A stretch of DNA of 64,000 nucleotides from assembly GCF_964026455.1 (NCBI RefSeq), contig NZ_OZ032152.1, positions 682,001 to 746,000 on the forward strand, in the 5' to 3' direction. Within the stretch, counting starts at the first letter, position 1; the number at the start of each line of letters is the position of its first letter. The position numbers were made by a program, and so were the translations under genes. The stretch comes from Rickettsia endosymbiont of Lasioglossum villosulum (GTDB lineage: Bacteria > Pseudomonadota > Alphaproteobacteria > Rickettsiales > Rickettsiaceae). Below the pieces are notes generated by a model. The model did not search any database, was not told the origin of the DNA, and was given only the letters and a program-made list of their open reading frames with translations. Of the stretch, positions 41,648 to 52,841 are shown in pieces.

Positions 41648-43084
41648 ATGCTGTTACTTGAATTAAAAAAAACTAATCAAACTTTAGAAACTATACATTT
41701 TATTGGCATTGGCGGCGTTGGAATGAGCGGAATTGCTGAGATATTACATAATCTTGGTTATAAGGTGCAAGGTTCTGATTTATCAGAAAATTATAATACC
41801 AAACGTTTAGAAGCATATGGCATTAAAATATTTGTTGGTCATACACCACAAAATATTACAAATGTCTCATATGTTGTTGTTTCTTCGGCAATTAATCGAA
41901 ATAATCCGGAAGTAAAAGAAGCTTTGGAGCGTAAAATCCCAATTATCAGACGTGCAGAAATGCTTGCTGAACTTATGAGGTTAAAATGCTCGGTAGCGGT
42001 ATCTGGTTCACATGGTAAGACTACTACCACTTCTTTAGTTGCTTGCTTATTTGAGGCAGCTGGTTTACACCCTACAGTCATTAATGGTGGTATTATTAAT
42101 AATAGATCCACAAATGCCTATCTCGGTTCAAGTAATTATTTAATTGCTGAAGCTGATGAGTCAGATGCAACTTTTATAAGTATTCCGTCGACCATTGCAA
42201 TAATAACTAATATTGATCCAGAACATTTAGATTATTACAAAGATTTTGATACGCTAATTAATGCCTTTAGGAGTTTTATCACAAATTTACCTTTTTATGG
42301 TTTTGCTGTTTGTTGTATTGACCATAAAATAGTACGTGAGTTAGTAAATAATATTACCGAGCGGAAAGTTATCACTTATGGTATTGATTCCGATGATGCT
42401 CATATTATCGCATTTAATATTAGTACAGATATTACTTCATCTACCTTTGATGTAAAAATTAGTTTGCCAAATGTAAGTGGTGTTACAATTATAGAGAAAA
42501 TTACTATTCCAACCCCAGGAAGGCATAATATTTTAAATAGTTTAGCCGCAATCAGTGTAGGGGTGGAGTTAGATTTCGGTATTAAGGCTATTAAAAACGG
42601 CTTTAATAGCTTTAAAGGAGTAAAAAGAAGATTTACTAAAGTAGCTGAATATAATCAAGCTTCGGTTATTGATGACTATGCTCATCACCCTGAAGAAATT
42701 AAGGCAACATTATCTACTGCCAAAAATATAGCTAATAAACAACATGGTAAGGTTATTGCTATTTTCCAGCCACATAGATATTCGAGAATGCAGCATTTAT
42801 TCGAGGATTTTATGCGTTGCTTTAATGATGCGGATTTACTTTATATTACAGATGTATATGCGGCAGGTGAAAGCCCTATAGAGGGTATTAGCGGGCAAAG
42901 TTTAATTGATAACATTATTAAGCTCAAATATCATAATCAAGCGAATTTCTTAGCAAAATTAGATGACACTGTAGAAGTTATAATGAATAAAGCATCCCCT
43001 GGTGATATGATTGTTATGATGGGAGCAGGTAATATTTCAAACTTTGCTAATGAATTACCACAAAAATTTGGTAATTTGTCATGA
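41648..43084 (+). CDS. murC: UDP-N-acetylmuramate-L-alanine ligase
   Basis: MurC (478 aa) adds the first alanine of the peptidoglycan stem. It has the nucleotide-sugar motif [16 protein letters not shown], the P-loop [15 protein letters not shown], and ADESDATF and DDYAHHPEE in the centre and C-terminal domains. It starts the murC-murB-ddl-ftsQ-ftsA cluster and overlaps murB by four bases (ATGA). Confidence 0.97.
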   Translation: MLLLELKKTNQTLETIHFIGIGGVGMSGIAEILHNLGYKVQGSDLSENYNTKRLEAYGIKIFVGHTPQNITNVSYVVVSSAINRNNPEVKEALERKIPIIRRAEMLAELMRLKCSVAVSGSHGKTTTTSLVACLFEAAGLHPTVINGGIINNRSTNAYLGSSNYLIAEADESDATFISIPSTIAIITNIDPEHLDYYKDFDTLINAFRSFITNLPFYGFAVCCIDHKIVRELVNNITERKVITYGIDSDDAHIIAFNISTDITSSTFDVKISLPNVSGVTIIEKITIPTPGRHNILNSLAAISVGVELDFGIKAIKNGFNSFKGVKRRFTKVAEYNQASVIDDYAHHPEEIKATLSTAKNIANKQHGKVIAIFQPHRYSRMQHLFEDFMRCFNDADLLYITDVYAAGESPIEGISGQSLIDNIIKLKYHNQANFLAKLDDTVEVIMNKASPGDMIVMMGAGNISNFANELPQKFGNLS

Positions 43085-43965
43085 ATCTCCCTATAGTAAA
43101 AGGTGAATATAGGAAAGATTATAACTTAAAACATTTAACATGGTTTAAAGTAGGCGGTAATGCTGAAATATTTTTTAAGCCTATAGATAACGAAGATTTA
43201 GCAAGCTTCTTAGTACAAAATAAACAAAAATTACCCATAACTACTTTTGGTGCTGGTTCGAATATTATTATACGAGATGGCGGTATAGAGGGAGTCGTTA
43301 TAAAGCTTGGTCAAAATTTTAGCAATATCGATTTTACGGATGATAGTCATTTAATAGTCGGCAGCAGTTGCCTTAATTTTAGTTTAGCTAAATTTTGTCA
43401 GGTAAATGCTATTAGCGGCTTTGAGTTTTTAGTCGGCATTCCTGGCACTATTGGCGGCGGCGTTGCGATGAATGCCGGAGCTTATGGTTGTGAGTTTAAA
43501 GATATTTTAGTTAGGATTGAAGCAATCGACTTTGCAGGAAACTTTCTAACATTTACAAATGAAGAAATAGACTTTAAATATCGTGGTAATAATTTACCAA
43601 AGGATTTAATTATTCTTAAAGCTGTTTTTGAAATTACCAAAGGCAATAGTGAAGAAATATTAGCACGGATGAATGAAATAAATGCTGCAAGATCATCTAC
43701 TCAGCCTATTAAGGAGCGTACTGGCGGCAGTACTTTTGCAAATCCGGAAGGATTTAAATCGTGGCAACTTATTGACAAAGCAGGACTTAGAGGCTATAGA
43801 ATAGGCGATGCTTCTATCTCAGAACTTCACTGTAACTTTATGATAAATAATGGAAATGCTACCGCTAAGGACTTAGAAGATCTTGGTAATTTCGTCCAGC
43901 AGAAAGTATTTGAAGATAGTGGGATTAAATTAAATTGGGAGATAAAGAGAGTTGGGAAATTCTAA
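43081..43965 (+). CDS. murB: UDP-N-acetylenolpyruvoylglucosamine reductase
   Basis: MurB (294 aa) reduces enolpyruvyl-UDP-GlcNAc with NADPH. The FAD-binding segments [20 protein letters not shown] and [20 protein letters not shown] are present, as is the proton-donor serine in [10 protein letters not shown]. It is type II, with the length expected of alphaproteobacteria. Confidence 0.96.
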   Translation: MNLPIVKGEYRKDYNLKHLTWFKVGGNAEIFFKPIDNEDLASFLVQNKQKLPITTFGAGSNIIIRDGGIEGVVIKLGQNFSNIDFTDDSHLIVGSSCLNFSLAKFCQVNAISGFEFLVGIPGTIGGGVAMNAGAYGCEFKDILVRIEAIDFAGNFLTFTNEEIDFKYRGNNLPKDLIILKAVFEITKGNSEEILARMNEINAARSSTQPIKERTGGSTFANPEGFKSWQLIDKAGLRGYRIGDASISELHCNFMINNGNATAKDLEDLGNFVQQKVFEDSGIKLNWEIKRVGKF

Positions 43966-43968
43966 CTT

Positions 43969-44053
43969 CGTCATTGCGAGCCACTGAAAGTGGCGTGGCA
44001 ATCTTATAAGAATGTTCCGAGATTGCTTCGTCGCTATGCTCCTCGCAATGACG
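43969..44053. repeat. Family A element upstream of ddl
   Basis: An 85-bp palindrome (CGTCATTGCGAGCC to CTCCTCGCAATGACG) between murB and ddl. The ddl reading frame remains open through it from 43990, but the true start lies beyond. Confidence 0.87.
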
Positions 44054-44079
44054 TTTACCTAGTAACAAAAAATGAAAAT

Positions 44080-45045
44080 ATGCATAAATATCAAACACAT
44101 TGGGTTGAAAGCTCAGAAATCAAAATATTAAGCGATAGAGGCAAGAAGCATATAGCGTTAGTAGCGGGCGGTATGTCTGCTGAACTTGAAGTGTCGCTAA
44201 TATCAGCTGAAGGGGTAGGCAAAGCTTTAATAGAAGCAGGCTATAAAGTTACTTTTATAGATATGGGAGCTGATATTGCTGTTAAGCTGCATGAAATAAA
44301 GCCTGATATTGTTTTTAATTGTCTGCATGGCACATATGGTGAAGATGGTTGCCTGCCTGGACTTCTTAATATTATGCGAATTCCTTATACTCATAGCGGG
44401 GTTTTAGCATCAAGCCTTGCTTTTGATAAAGTACATTCTAGAAGCTGGTTTTTGACTAACAATATTAATATGGCAGAAAGTATTGTCATAAGTAAAGGTG
44501 ATAATGTTAAAACTGATCCTATAAAACGCCCATACGTGATTAAGCCGCTTACACAAGGCTCAAGTATTGGTGTTGAGGTAATATTTGAGGAAGATGATTT
44601 TAACTTTGCTAACTATGATTTTCCTTATGGTGATGAGGTAATAATAGAGAAATATATAAAAGGGCGTGAATTACAAGTAGCAATATTAAATGGCAAAGCC
44701 TTGGGAGCTTTAGAAATTAAGCTATTAAAAAATCGTTTCTATGATTATGAAACTAAATATACTGAAGGATTTGCCGAGCATCTATGTCCTGCTCCTTTGC
44801 CTACCGATATATATGATAAGCTACTTAAAGAGTCAGAAAAAATTTTTAAAATAATGAACTGCAAAGGGGTAGCTAGAGCTGAATTTATTTTAGAAGAAAG
44901 AACAAATAAGTTATATGCTTTAGAAATAAATACGCATCCTGGTATGACTCCTTTATCTATAGTTCCTGAAATAGCTGCTTATCATGGTATAGATTTTGTT
45001 AATTTAATTGAAGAAATTTTAAAGACGGCAAGCTTTGAATCATGA
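44080..45045 (+). CDS. ddl: D-alanine-D-alanine ligase
   Basis: Ddl (321 aa) makes the D-Ala-D-Ala end of the stem peptide. ATP-grasp motifs are [18 protein letters not shown] near the start, [20 protein letters not shown], and [20 protein letters not shown] at the end. The frame stays open upstream to 43990, but those 30 residues are encoded by the repeat; ATG 44080 gives the family's usual length. It overlaps ftsQ by four bases. Confidence 0.95.
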   Translation: MHKYQTHWVESSEIKILSDRGKKHIALVAGGMSAELEVSLISAEGVGKALIEAGYKVTFIDMGADIAVKLHEIKPDIVFNCLHGTYGEDGCLPGLLNIMRIPYTHSGVLASSLAFDKVHSRSWFLTNNINMAESIVISKGDNVKTDPIKRPYVIKPLTQGSSIGVEVIFEEDDFNFANYDFPYGDEVIIEKYIKGRELQVAILNGKALGALEIKLLKNRFYDYETKYTEGFAEHLCPAPLPTDIYDKLLKESEKIFKIMNCKGVARAEFILEERTNKLYALEINTHPGMTPLSIVPEIAAYHGIDFVNLIEEILKTASFES

Positions 45046-45845
45046 GAAAAAAAACAAGCTCAAATAAAAAAAATACCGCTAAAAAAAACAATAACATTTC
45101 ATTGCGTCGGAAGTTAGGATTAATCTATAAGAAAACAATATTAATACTTAAAATCGTTTTAATTATCTTTATATGTTTGTTTGCTTTCACAAAATATTTT
45201 GCTTCGTTAAAAAGCTATTTAAAAACAAATATATATCAAACAACTACAGAATTTGGCTTTAAACTTGAGAATGTAATAATTGAGGGACAACAAAATGTTG
45301 ATGAACCTACAATATTAAAAGTTTTAAATGCTAAAAAAGGTAGTTCTATTTTTGCTCTTAATTTAGATGAAATTAGGAATAATTTAAAGAATAATAGATG
45401 GATTAAGGAAGTATATGTTTCAAGAAGATTACCAAACACAATATATATAAAACTGTTTGAAAGAGAACATATTGCCATTTGGCAGATCAATAACCAACTC
45501 TTCTTAATTGATGAAGAGGGTTATGAAATCAGTAAGAACATAGAGCCTTTTCCTCATTTATTACATGTTGTAGGAGAGGGGGCAAATATATATGCTAGCA
45601 AGCTAGTAAATGAGCTACAAAAATATCCGGCATTAATAAATAAAACTTCATCTGCTATTAGATGTGGGGATAGAAGGTGGGATTTAAATCTTAAGGGTGG
45701 AATAAATATTAAATTACCGGCAAAGAATTTTGAAGAAGCCTTAAAATATATAGATGCACTCAATAAAGCAAATAAACTATTTAATCAAAACTATAAACAG
45801 TTAGATTTGAGGGACAAGAATAAATATTATATAGAGAAGTATTAA
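45042..45845 (+). CDS. ftsQ: Cell division protein FtsQ
   Basis: FtsQ (267 aa) is the periplasmic hub of the divisome. It has a basic cytosolic N-terminus ([16 protein letters not shown]), one membrane helix at about 34-53, a POTRA domain ([20 protein letters not shown] to [17 protein letters not shown]) and a beta domain. Its ATG overlaps the ddl stop. Confidence 0.93.
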   Translation: MRKKTSSNKKNTAKKNNNISLRRKLGLIYKKTILILKIVLIIFICLFAFTKYFASLKSYLKTNIYQTTTEFGFKLENVIIEGQQNVDEPTILKVLNAKKGSSIFALNLDEIRNNLKNNRWIKEVYVSRRLPNTIYIKLFEREHIAIWQINNQLFLIDEEGYEISKNIEPFPHLLHVVGEGANIYASKLVNELQKYPALINKTSSAIRCGDRRWDLNLKGGINIKLPAKNFEEALKYIDALNKANKLFNQNYKQLDLRDKNKYYIEKY

Positions 45846-45852
45846 TTAGATT

Positions 45853-45942
45853 CGTCATTGCGAGGAGATGCATAGCAGAGGGCGAAAGCAAGCTCAGGAC
45901 ATTTAACTAGATTGCTTCGTCGCTATGCTCCTCGCAATGACG
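45853..45942. repeat. Family A element between ftsQ and ftsA
   Basis: A 90-bp palindrome with intact ends CGTCATTGCGAGG and CCTCGCAATGACG. It may attenuate transcription into ftsA. Confidence 0.87.
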
Positions 45943-45969
45943 TTTTTGGAATTACAACAAACATAAAAA

Positions 45970-47205
45970 ATGAAAGAGAAAATATCGAATTTTGTAGCAC
46001 TTGATTTTGGCAGTAGTAAAATTGCTGCCATTGCTGCCTATATTAGTAAAAAAGGTGAGATTAAGGTAGCAAGTCAAAATTTACATCATTCTAAAGGCAT
46101 AAAATCAGGGGTTATAACAGACTTAAAAAATGCTGAAAGTAGTATTATTTCAGCAATTTATGCGTTAGAAAAAGATTGTAATAAAAATATCAAGAAAGTT
46201 ATATTATCGCTATCAGGAGCTGCTACTAAATCTTATTATATAAATTATACTATTAAAATTAGTACAGCAACTATAACCGAGCAAGATATAAAAAAGCTTT
46301 TACAAAAAGCATTACAGGAGTTTAAATTTAAGGATCAAGAAATTATTCATTACTTTCCTCTTGAGTTTATTCTTGATAATAATAGGGTTGAAAACCCTGT
46401 AGGTATGTATGGAAAAGAACTTGGTTGTGAATTACATGTTATTGCAGCTGAGTCAAATATGCTATCAAATATCGTGCAGTGTTTTGCCAAATGCCATATT
46501 GAAGTTACCAATATTACTCTAGCGATTTATGCTTCTGCAATCAGCTGTCTTACAAATGATGAAAAAAACCTCGGTTCACTAATTATAGATATAGGTGATA
46601 AAACCACTTCTTTTGGTATTTTCTTTGCCGGTAAATTGATATATACAGGACACGTAAATATAGGTAGTTTTCATATTAGCTCTGATATTGCAAAAGTTTT
46701 CGGTACTGATCTTGCTACGGCTGAAAAATTAAAAATTTTATATGGTAACGCAATTTTATCCTCTTTTGATAAAGACAGTATTATTAATATGGAGGATTTT
46801 AATGTTGATGCTCACCATAGCCCTGCAGGAGCAGTAACGGTTTATAAACTTGCTGAAGTAATAAAAGCAAGAGCAGAAGAGATATTATTAATGGTAAAAT
46901 CTGAATATGATAAGGCAATAAAAGGACAAATATCAGTGTACCGCACTGTTATTACTGGAGGCGGATCGCAGCTTAGAGGTTTAAAGGAGCTTTCAAGTAA
47001 AGTTTTTGAGAAGCAAACTAGAATAGGTAAGCCAGAGCTTATTGATGGCTTTACTGAAGATTATAATCCAGCTGCTTATTCGGCAGTTATAGGTATGCTA
47101 AAAATTCATGCTCTAAAACAGCAAAAAGAATTTTCCCATATGAAACTTGATGAAAATAGCAGCTGGATTAACAAAGTTTTCGATTGGCTAAGAGAGAATA
47201 TTTAA
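45970..47205 (+). CDS. ftsA: Cell division protein FtsA
   Basis: FtsA (411 aa) is the actin-like membrane tether of FtsZ. It has the phosphate-1 loop VALDFGSSKIAAIAAYI, the 1C domain, LIIDIGDKTTSFGIF (phosphate 2) and VITGGGSQLRGLKEL (adenosine). The C-terminal amphipathic helix SWINKVFDWLRENI would bind the membrane. No ftsZ follows here. Confidence 0.95.
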   Translation: MKEKISNFVALDFGSSKIAAIAAYISKKGEIKVASQNLHHSKGIKSGVITDLKNAESSIISAIYALEKDCNKNIKKVILSLSGAATKSYYINYTIKISTATITEQDIKKLLQKALQEFKFKDQEIIHYFPLEFILDNNRVENPVGMYGKELGCELHVIAAESNMLSNIVQCFAKCHIEVTNITLAIYASAISCLTNDEKNLGSLIIDIGDKTTSFGIFFAGKLIYTGHVNIGSFHISSDIAKVFGTDLATAEKLKILYGNAILSSFDKDSIINMEDFNVDAHHSPAGAVTVYKLAEVIKARAEEILLMVKSEYDKAIKGQISVYRTVITGGGSQLRGLKELSSKVFEKQTRIGKPELIDGFTEDYNPAAYSAVIGMLKIHALKQQKEFSHMKLDENSSWINKVFDWLRENI

Positions 47206-47238
47206 TATTTCTTTGCTTACTAACACTATCAATAATAA

Positions 47239-47345
47239 CTGTCCGGTACTATTGGTCAAGCCACGGCATCGAGAAAAATAATAAAAAATGCTATGCATTT
47301 TACTGGATTGTTTCGTCAATTACTTTGTATTTCCTCGCAATGACA
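47239..47345. repeat. Decayed family E/B/A repeat remnant
   Basis: CTGTCCGGTACTAT at 47239 is a family E end, followed by GGTCAAGCCACGGCATCGAG and by the right half of a family A unit ending CTCGCAATGACA at about 47345. No complete palindrome remains. Confidence 0.65.
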
Positions 47346-47393
47346 ATCCTCGATCTATGCGGCAATCCTTAAGTATTGTTTTTTATTAGATTA

Positions 47394-47873
47394 CTATTTA
47401 GGTCTGTGTTTAGAGCAGATTAATATATTACCTTTAACCTTGGTAATATATACTTTATCTCCTGATTTAGCTTTCTCGTTTGGTACAAGGTAAGCATTCA
47501 TAATGACACCAGACCATTTTACTTGCCCAAGGTTTTCTTCTGAAATTACATCGCTATAAACTTCAGCTTCTTTACCTATCATATCGGAATAGTTTTCATT
47601 AGAAGTAGTTTTGCTATATACATATTTTTTGAGAGGATAATATAATATACAAAACCATATAAGGGATAATAAACCAAAAAGTGTTATTTGATTTGTTAAG
47701 TTAATTAGAGGATAATGATAAATTATAAGAGCGTTTGACAATGCTCCAAATCCAAAAAATAAGAACCCAATATTTGGAATTGCAAAAAATTCTGCAATTA
47801 TACAAATTACCCCGATTATTAACCATAATTCAGTCACTGAGATATACTCCAAAATAAAATGAAAATTGAGCAT
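47394..47873 (-). CDS. NfeD family membrane protein
   Basis: The 159-residue protein has three or four membrane helices in the first 90 residues (ELWLIIGVICIIAEFFAIPN and others) and a C-terminal OB fold (EAEVYSDVISEENLGQVKWS and onward). NfeD proteins normally pair with an SPFH/stomatin gene; none is adjacent, and only cytochrome c is upstream. A membrane-quality role is inferred from the family. Confidence 0.88.
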   Translation of the reverse strand: MLNFHFILEYISVTELWLIIGVICIIAEFFAIPNIGFLFFGFGALSNALIIYHYPLINLTNQITLFGLLSLIWFCILYYPLKKYVYSKTTSNENYSDMIGKEAEVYSDVISEENLGQVKWSGVIMNAYLVPNEKAKSGDKVYITKVKGNILICSKHRPK

Positions 47874-47902
47874 TTTATTACAAACAAAAAATAAATTTAT
47901 TT

Positions 47903-47938
47903 GTATATAAGATGGGAACCGCTTTCCATCTTATATAC
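47903..47938. terminator. 16-bp hairpin with CCGC loop, relative of 1937-1972
   Basis: Arms 47903-47918 and 47923-47938 pair along 16 bases (one G-T) around the loop CCGC at 47919-47922. The core GATGGGAACCGCTTTCCATC matches the hairpin at 1937, while the outer arms differ but still pair. It lies between the cytochrome c gene and nfeD, 61 bases after the cytochrome stop on the minus strand. Confidence 0.6.
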
Positions 47939-47998
47939 TCATTATTCTAATTATTCTTTCAAAAAGAGTATGAAATACTATTTTTGAAAGAAAAGAAA

Positions 47999-48520
47999 TT
48001 ACTTATCATGAACATAAGTTTTTAAAAATAATATAACATCTGCGATGTCTTGCGGTTTTGATATACCGGCAAAAGACATTTTAGTACCAGGAGCATAGCT
48101 ACTTGGTTTATGTAAGAAAGCAAATAAACTATCATCATCCCAACTACCTCCAAGAGCTGATAGAGCAGGGGAATATTTATAATCCGTTATGCTTGCTTTA
48201 GGACGACCTGCTACATCCCATAAATGAGGTCCTATCTTATTTGGACCATCTTTATCAAGAGAGTGGCACATTAAACATTTTTTAGCTATTTCACGACCAT
48301 TATCAGCATTTGCTGTTTTCATCAATTCCGGTATGTTGATTGGGGCTTGTGCTTGCGTGGTAGGTGCTTCTGAAACTTCTTGCACTGCAATACTATAACC
48401 TCGATGTTTTGGTTCTAAAACCGGTTTATATAATATATTTGCAATAAATCCAACCATCATGGCAATTAAACTTGCAAACAATATAGCTGCAACAATTTTA
48501 TTTATTTCTTTTCCGTTCAT
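47999..48520 (-). CDS. cycM: Membrane-anchored c-type cytochrome
   Basis: The 173-residue protein has one N-terminal membrane anchor (about 9-31), a flexible linker rich in A, P and Q, and a class I cytochrome c domain. Heme attachment is C82-x-x-C85-H86 (CLMCHS), with the sixth ligand M148 in APGTKMSF. It probably shuttles electrons from the bc1 complex to cytochrome oxidase, as CycM does in other alphaproteobacteria. Confidence 0.93.
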   Translation of the reverse strand: MNGKEINKIVAAILFASLIAMMVGFIANILYKPVLEPKHRGYSIAVQEVSEAPTTQAQAPINIPELMKTANADNGREIAKKCLMCHSLDKDGPNKIGPHLWDVAGRPKASITDYKYSPALSALGGSWDDDSLFAFLHKPSSYAPGTKMSFAGISKPQDIADVILFLKTYVHDK

Positions 48521-48591
48521 ATAAAATGTTATAATATGATAATGAAATCTTTTAATTTTTTATAATTTAAACTATAGAGTCGATTAATTCA

Positions 48592-49785
48592 ATGAATAAA
48601 GAAAAAAATATTAAAAAAAATTTTTCTTTTGATGATTTGGAAATAGAAAAACTAAAAAGTAATTTTGATAAAACTTATCAACAAGAATCTGAAAAGAAAA
48701 TTTTAGAAAAGCCTTTGGAAAAAAAATCTAAAATAGCTCAGTTTTTTGGAAATGTATGGGGTAAATTTAAAAATAGCAAAGTTGGTAAATTTTTAGGGAA
48801 GACATTTAAAATAATTGAGTTCTTTAAAAATAAATGGGATAAATTTACTCAAAGCAAAGTCGGTAAAATATTACTTAGTAATTCCTTAAATTATGCTATT
48901 TCGTTAACAGGTGCAGTAATTGCGGTTTCAGGGCTTTTTACACCTGTGTCGCCTATAGTTATAACAGTAGCTGCTATTACTGCGGTAGGTGTAGGAATTC
49001 AGGCTATAAATGAAACTGTTAAAATACGAAATTTGTGTAAACTTCATAAAGAAAATAATTTATTAGTACAAAATAGAAATGCTAAAGCCCAGCAAGATTA
49101 TATATTATCGTTAGAACCTAGGTTAAAAGATAGTCTAAAAAGTGAATTATTTACACCACCTAAAAAAGAAAAAGATTTTAATAGTGATAAATATAAAATA
49201 AGTAGCAAAAATCTTAAAAGTATTGGTATAGTATTTTCAAATAATATAGCTGCTATATCTACTGCTATTATTCAAGGAGCAAGCGGTAATGTACTTGGAA
49301 TTTTAAAAGCGACAGGTTATGGCATAATGACTTCTGTTTCGTTAATTACTGGTGGACTTAGTGAAAAAGAAAAAAAAGGAATAAAAACAATATTTAAGTT
49401 AAACATAAATGAAGAATGTAAAAAGCACGACACGCCAGATTATAAAAATTTAGATCAACTAGAAAAATACACTAAAGAACAAATTCTGCAAACAGCGGTG
49501 TTAAAGAAGTTAATCACTGATAAGAATTATTGGAAGATGAAAGATAATGATAAGAGAGAGAAATTTCATGAAATAAGAAATACATTTATTGGTGAAATAA
49601 GAAATAATGGGTTTAATGATTTTTGTAATAAAAATAAAGTATCATTAAATATTGAAAAAGAAAGTTATGCCAAAGATATTGGAAGAGTAATGAATCCATT
49701 CTATGAGAAGCCTAATAAAGCTCAAGAATATAGTAACTTAGCAAATGTTATGAATAAAAGAAGAAGATCTGCTATATCTCGCTAG
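48592..49785 (+). CDS. Hypothetical membrane protein, basic N-terminus
   Basis: The function of this 397-residue protein is not recognised. Residues about 48-96 contain a duplicated unit: [19 protein letters not shown] and [20 protein letters not shown] hydrophobic hairpin (about 99-138, with [20 protein letters not shown]) follows, then a second hydrophobic region near 207-255. The rest is charged and helical. No cleavable signal peptide is visible. It may be inserted in the inner membrane or be a pore-like or effector protein; these are guesses. Its end overlaps lpxC tail to tail by 14 bases. Confidence 0.75.
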   Translation: MNKEKNIKKNFSFDDLEIEKLKSNFDKTYQQESEKKILEKPLEKKSKIAQFFGNVWGKFKNSKVGKFLGKTFKIIEFFKNKWDKFTQSKVGKILLSNSLNYAISLTGAVIAVSGLFTPVSPIVITVAAITAVGVGIQAINETVKIRNLCKLHKENNLLVQNRNAKAQQDYILSLEPRLKDSLKSELFTPPKKEKDFNSDKYKISSKNLKSIGIVFSNNIAAISTAIIQGASGNVLGILKATGYGIMTSVSLITGGLSEKEKKGIKTIFKLNINEECKKHDTPDYKNLDQLEKYTKEQILQTAVLKKLITDKNYWKMKDNDKREKFHEIRNTFIGEIRNNGFNDFCNKNKVSLNIEKESYAKDIGRVMNPFYEKPNKAQEYSNLANVMNKRRRSAISR

Positions 49786-50638
49786 CAGTAACAAATTTAT
49801 GTGAGGTATTATCACTAAATATTCGTTGTAATAACTCGTTATTAAGAGCATGACTAGTTTTATAGCCATTAATCGAGCTTATAATGTTATTACCAGAAGT
49901 ATATAAATCGCCAAATAGGTCTAATAATTTATGACGCACAAATTCATCTTGATAACGTAATCCATCAGGATTTAAGACTTTATCTTGATCATCTATAGCT
50001 ATTGTATTCTCGAATGAAACACCTAGAGCAAGTCCCTTACTCTGTAAATAATCACCATCTTTTGTAAAGCCAAAAGTACGAGCATCAGCAATATTATTAT
50101 TAAAAGATTCTTGCTTTGAAAAGACTAAATTTTGTCTTCCTATAGCTTTACTATTAAAATCAATAGTCAAATCTATTTTCATATGATCAGAAGGTGTACA
50201 AGTTAACTCGCAATCTTTATGAGTAGCTGTTACTTCTTTCAAAATTTTTAAATATTTTTTAGGAGCATTTTGTAGCTTTTTCCCAGCACACTCAATCATA
50301 AAGACAAAAGGTTTGCTACTGCCATCCATTATAGGAACTTCAGGACCATCTATTTTGATAACAGCATTATCAATTCCGCATCCCCATAATGCAGCCATTA
50401 TATGTTCAATTGTTGAGACTTGTATTTTGTTGCTATTGCTTATAGTAGTAGAAAGTAAAGTGTCAGAAACGTTAAAATATTTTGCTTCAATATAATTATT
50501 TTCTGAAGATATATCTGTTCTTATGAAAATAATACCTGTATTTTCTTTAGCAGGCTCAATAGTTAACTGAGTACGTTTCCCAGAGTGAACACCTATTCCG
50601 TAACAGCTTACGGGCTTTGATAATGTAACTTGCTGCAT
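49772..50638 (-). CDS. lpxC: UDP-3-O-acyl-N-acetylglucosamine deacetylase
   Basis: LpxC (288 aa) performs the committed, zinc-dependent step of lipid A synthesis. The zinc and catalytic residues are in [17 protein letters not shown] (H and E) and [13 protein letters not shown] (H and D). Both repeat domains are complete. It is a single gene, convergent with the unknown membrane protein. Confidence 0.97.
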   Translation of the reverse strand: MQQVTLSKPVSCYGIGVHSGKRTQLTIEPAKENTGIIFIRTDISSENNYIEAKYFNVSDTLLSTTISNSNKIQVSTIEHIMAALWGCGIDNAVIKIDGPEVPIMDGSSKPFVFMIECAGKKLQNAPKKYLKILKEVTATHKDCELTCTPSDHMKIDLTIDFNSKAIGRQNLVFSKQESFNNNIADARTFGFTKDGDYLQSKGLALGVSFENTIAIDDQDKVLNPDGLRYQDEFVRHKLLDLFGDLYTSGNNIISSINGYKTSHALNNELLQRIFSDNTSHKFVTASEI

Positions 50639-50724
50639 TTATAAATACTAATAATATATACTTAAAATATTAATATTCAATGCTGAATGGTGCAAGTTAT
50701 ATTATATTACAAATTATTACATAT

Positions 50725-51984
50725 TCAAATTATATATCTTAAGGGTACGGCAAGGAATTTGTCAGAAAAGCTAATTATTTCATTGCCGTTATAAAGTATA
50801 ATGCCATGCATAATTCGCGAGGTTAGTGCTTCGGATAAATCTTTCAGTCCTGCAAAATGTTGACTTTGAATAGTTTCCGTACTTTTACACTCTAAACCAC
50901 AAAATATATCACCTTTATGTAGAAGAAAATCAACTTCTTTTCCTAAATGTGTGCGATAAAACGTTTGTTCTATTCCCGTAGTTAAAGTTAATAACTTCCT
51001 TAATTCTGCCCATAACCATGTTTCAAATATTGCTCCGTAATAAGGACTTTTTGGTAATAGATCAGGAGTTGTTATGCCATGTAAATATGATGCATAACCT
51101 GAATCATTCATATAAATCTTGGAAGTTTTAATTAATCTTTTACGGGTATTACTAAACCAAGGTGTTAACTGATTTACCTGAAAAGTTGTTTCTAAAATCT
51201 CTAAATATCTTGATATTGTTCTCTGGTCTAATCCTATCTCGTTACCTAAATTCTTTTGATTTAATAAATTACTGCTTTGTAAACCAATCAGACGAAAAAG
51301 CTTAGCAAAAGAAACGACATCCAAAAATTTATTTATATTTCGTACATCTCGTTCAATATAAGCTGATTGATAAGAAGAGAACCAACGTTCACGAAATCTT
51401 TTTTGCTTTTTTAGTGCGATTTCTGGAAATCCACCATAAAAAATATATTCATTGAGAAATTGAGTATTTATTTCCGGTTTATGTTTTAGCTCTTCAGTCC
51501 ATTTATCCTTTAATTCATGGATAGTGCTGCCGGAAAAAATATCTGATATAAAAGAAGAGGGATTATTTTGATTTAAAATTTCTCCTAAACTTAACCCCTC
51601 AAGATGTATTACATCAATGCGTCCCGCTAGACTTTCAGATATTCCGGGGTAAGAAAAAATATTAGCTGATCCGGTTAAAAGAAAACGCCCTGGTTTCTTA
51701 TCTTCATCTATTGATTTTTTTATAGCTTTTAAAAGATCGGGAGCTCTTTGAATTTCATCAATAGCAAGAGGATAGCTTGCGTTTTTTATAAATCCGTGAG
51801 GGTCTGCGGTTGCTGCTTCTAATTGCGAAATATCATCTAAAGTGATATAGGATTTAAAAATTCCCTCATCACACAACTGCTTTACTAATGTAGACTTACC
51901 AACTTGCCTAGCTCCAATGATAAGAACGGCAGAAAAATCTTTTAAAGATTGTTTTACAAATGATGTTATATGTCTATTTATCAT
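50725..51984 (-). CDS. P-loop ATPase with DUF4143 domain
   Basis: The 419-residue protein starts with an AAA-type ATPase: Walker A GARQVGKSTLVKQL (about 21-34), Walker B YPLAIDEIQRAPDLLKAI and sensor FLLTGSANI. The DUF4143 C-terminal half holds DVVSFAKLFRLIGLQSSNLL and YRTHLGKEVDFLLHKG, a restriction-like fold core. The family is common in bacteria and often accessory. Its cellular role is not established. It looks intact. Confidence 0.9.
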   Translation of the reverse strand: MINRHITSFVKQSLKDFSAVLIIGARQVGKSTLVKQLCDEGIFKSYITLDDISQLEAATADPHGFIKNASYPLAIDEIQRAPDLLKAIKKSIDEDKKPGRFLLTGSANIFSYPGISESLAGRIDVIHLEGLSLGEILNQNNPSSFISDIFSGSTIHELKDKWTEELKHKPEINTQFLNEYIFYGGFPEIALKKQKRFRERWFSSYQSAYIERDVRNINKFLDVVSFAKLFRLIGLQSSNLLNQKNLGNEIGLDQRTISRYLEILETTFQVNQLTPWFSNTRKRLIKTSKIYMNDSGYASYLHGITTPDLLPKSPYYGAIFETWLWAELRKLLTLTTGIEQTFYRTHLGKEVDFLLHKGDIFCGLECKSTETIQSQHFAGLKDLSEALTSRIMHGIILYNGNEIISFSDKFLAVPLRYII

Positions 51985-52024
51985 GTTGTAAATTATAACA
52001 TACCAATGCTATTATTTGCAACAT

Positions 52025-52720
52025 TTATTTTTTTATAACTCTTAACCAAGCATCCCAGTCACGTTTGCCTAGATCTTCTTCAAATGATAATAAATCTTTT
52101 ACAGTTTGTTTACATATTTCTTCGGATGGTATTATAAGATCTTGTTTATTAGCTGAATTTAGTAAACATTGTGTTTTGCAAGCTTGTTCCAAATGATAAG
52201 CATAAAACATAGCTTCATGTATTGTTCTCCCGCAAGTAATAACGCCATGGTTACGAAGTAACATCACATAATTTTTGAGGTCATCAACTAGCCTATCGCT
52301 TTGTTTATCGGCATCTAATATCAAAGAATTATATTCATGATAAGAAATTCTGTTGTAAAAATGTAACGCCCATTGGCTGATCGGCAGTAATCCGCATTTT
52401 AAAGCAGAGACTGCAATACTTGCTGGAGTGTGATAATGAAAAATAGCTGAAATATCAGGACGTGTTCGATAAATACTTCCGTGAATAAAGTAGCCAGTCT
52501 TATTATATTGATATTCCTCTCCCTCTAAAATTCTGCCATCTAAACTAACTTTTAGGAAATTATGTTCTGTTACTTCTTCAAATCTAAGCCCGAAAGGGTA
52601 AATATAATAAAAATCAGCATCTTTAGGTCTTGCAGATAGATGGGTATAGGTATGGTCATCCATCGACAAATATGCCATTATTTTATAAGCAGCTGCTAGG
52701 TTATATTTTATATCATTCAT
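52025..52720 (-). CDS. Class II aldolase/adducin family protein
   Basis: The 231-residue protein has the zinc aldolase fold: HLSARPKD near the start, [18 protein letters not shown] with the H-x-H metal ligands, and [19 protein letters not shown] with the third histidine. Relatives include fuculose- and ribulose-phosphate aldolases and adducin-like proteins without known activity. It has no sugar-pathway neighbours, so the substrate is unknown. Confidence 0.88.
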   Translation of the reverse strand: MNDIKYNLAAAYKIMAYLSMDDHTYTHLSARPKDADFYYIYPFGLRFEEVTEHNFLKVSLDGRILEGEEYQYNKTGYFIHGSIYRTRPDISAIFHYHTPASIAVSALKCGLLPISQWALHFYNRISYHEYNSLILDADKQSDRLVDDLKNYVMLLRNHGVITCGRTIHEAMFYAYHLEQACKTQCLLNSANKQDLIIPSEEICKQTVKDLLSFEEDLGKRDWDAWLRVIKK

Positions 52721-52722
52721 GA

Positions 52723-52838
52723 GTTAGTATTTTTTATTATTTTCTGGATGCCTTAGGTACAAGCAACTAGATGACTACCTTAGGGTGTTTTCCGAGCCAT
52801 GTCACAAGACTAGACAAGCAACTAGATGACACAGAGGA
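52723..52838. repeat. Decayed family F remnants
   Basis: Two copies of an arm occur: CTGGATGCCTTAGGTACAAG followed by CAACTAGATGAC, and ACAAGCAACTAGATGACAC. They are pieces of the F interior seen at 25329-25360. The segment fills the gap between the aldolase gene and the membrane-protein gene. Confidence 0.65.
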
Positions 52839-52841
52839 TAT

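Noticed and set aside
43990..44079. Longer ddl start within the family A repeat
   Set aside because: It adds repeat-encoded residues (for example RYAPRNDV); ATG 44080 gives the normal length.
47184..47372. Plus-strand ORF of 62 codons after ftsA
   Set aside because: It starts inside ftsA in another frame and continues through decayed repeats.
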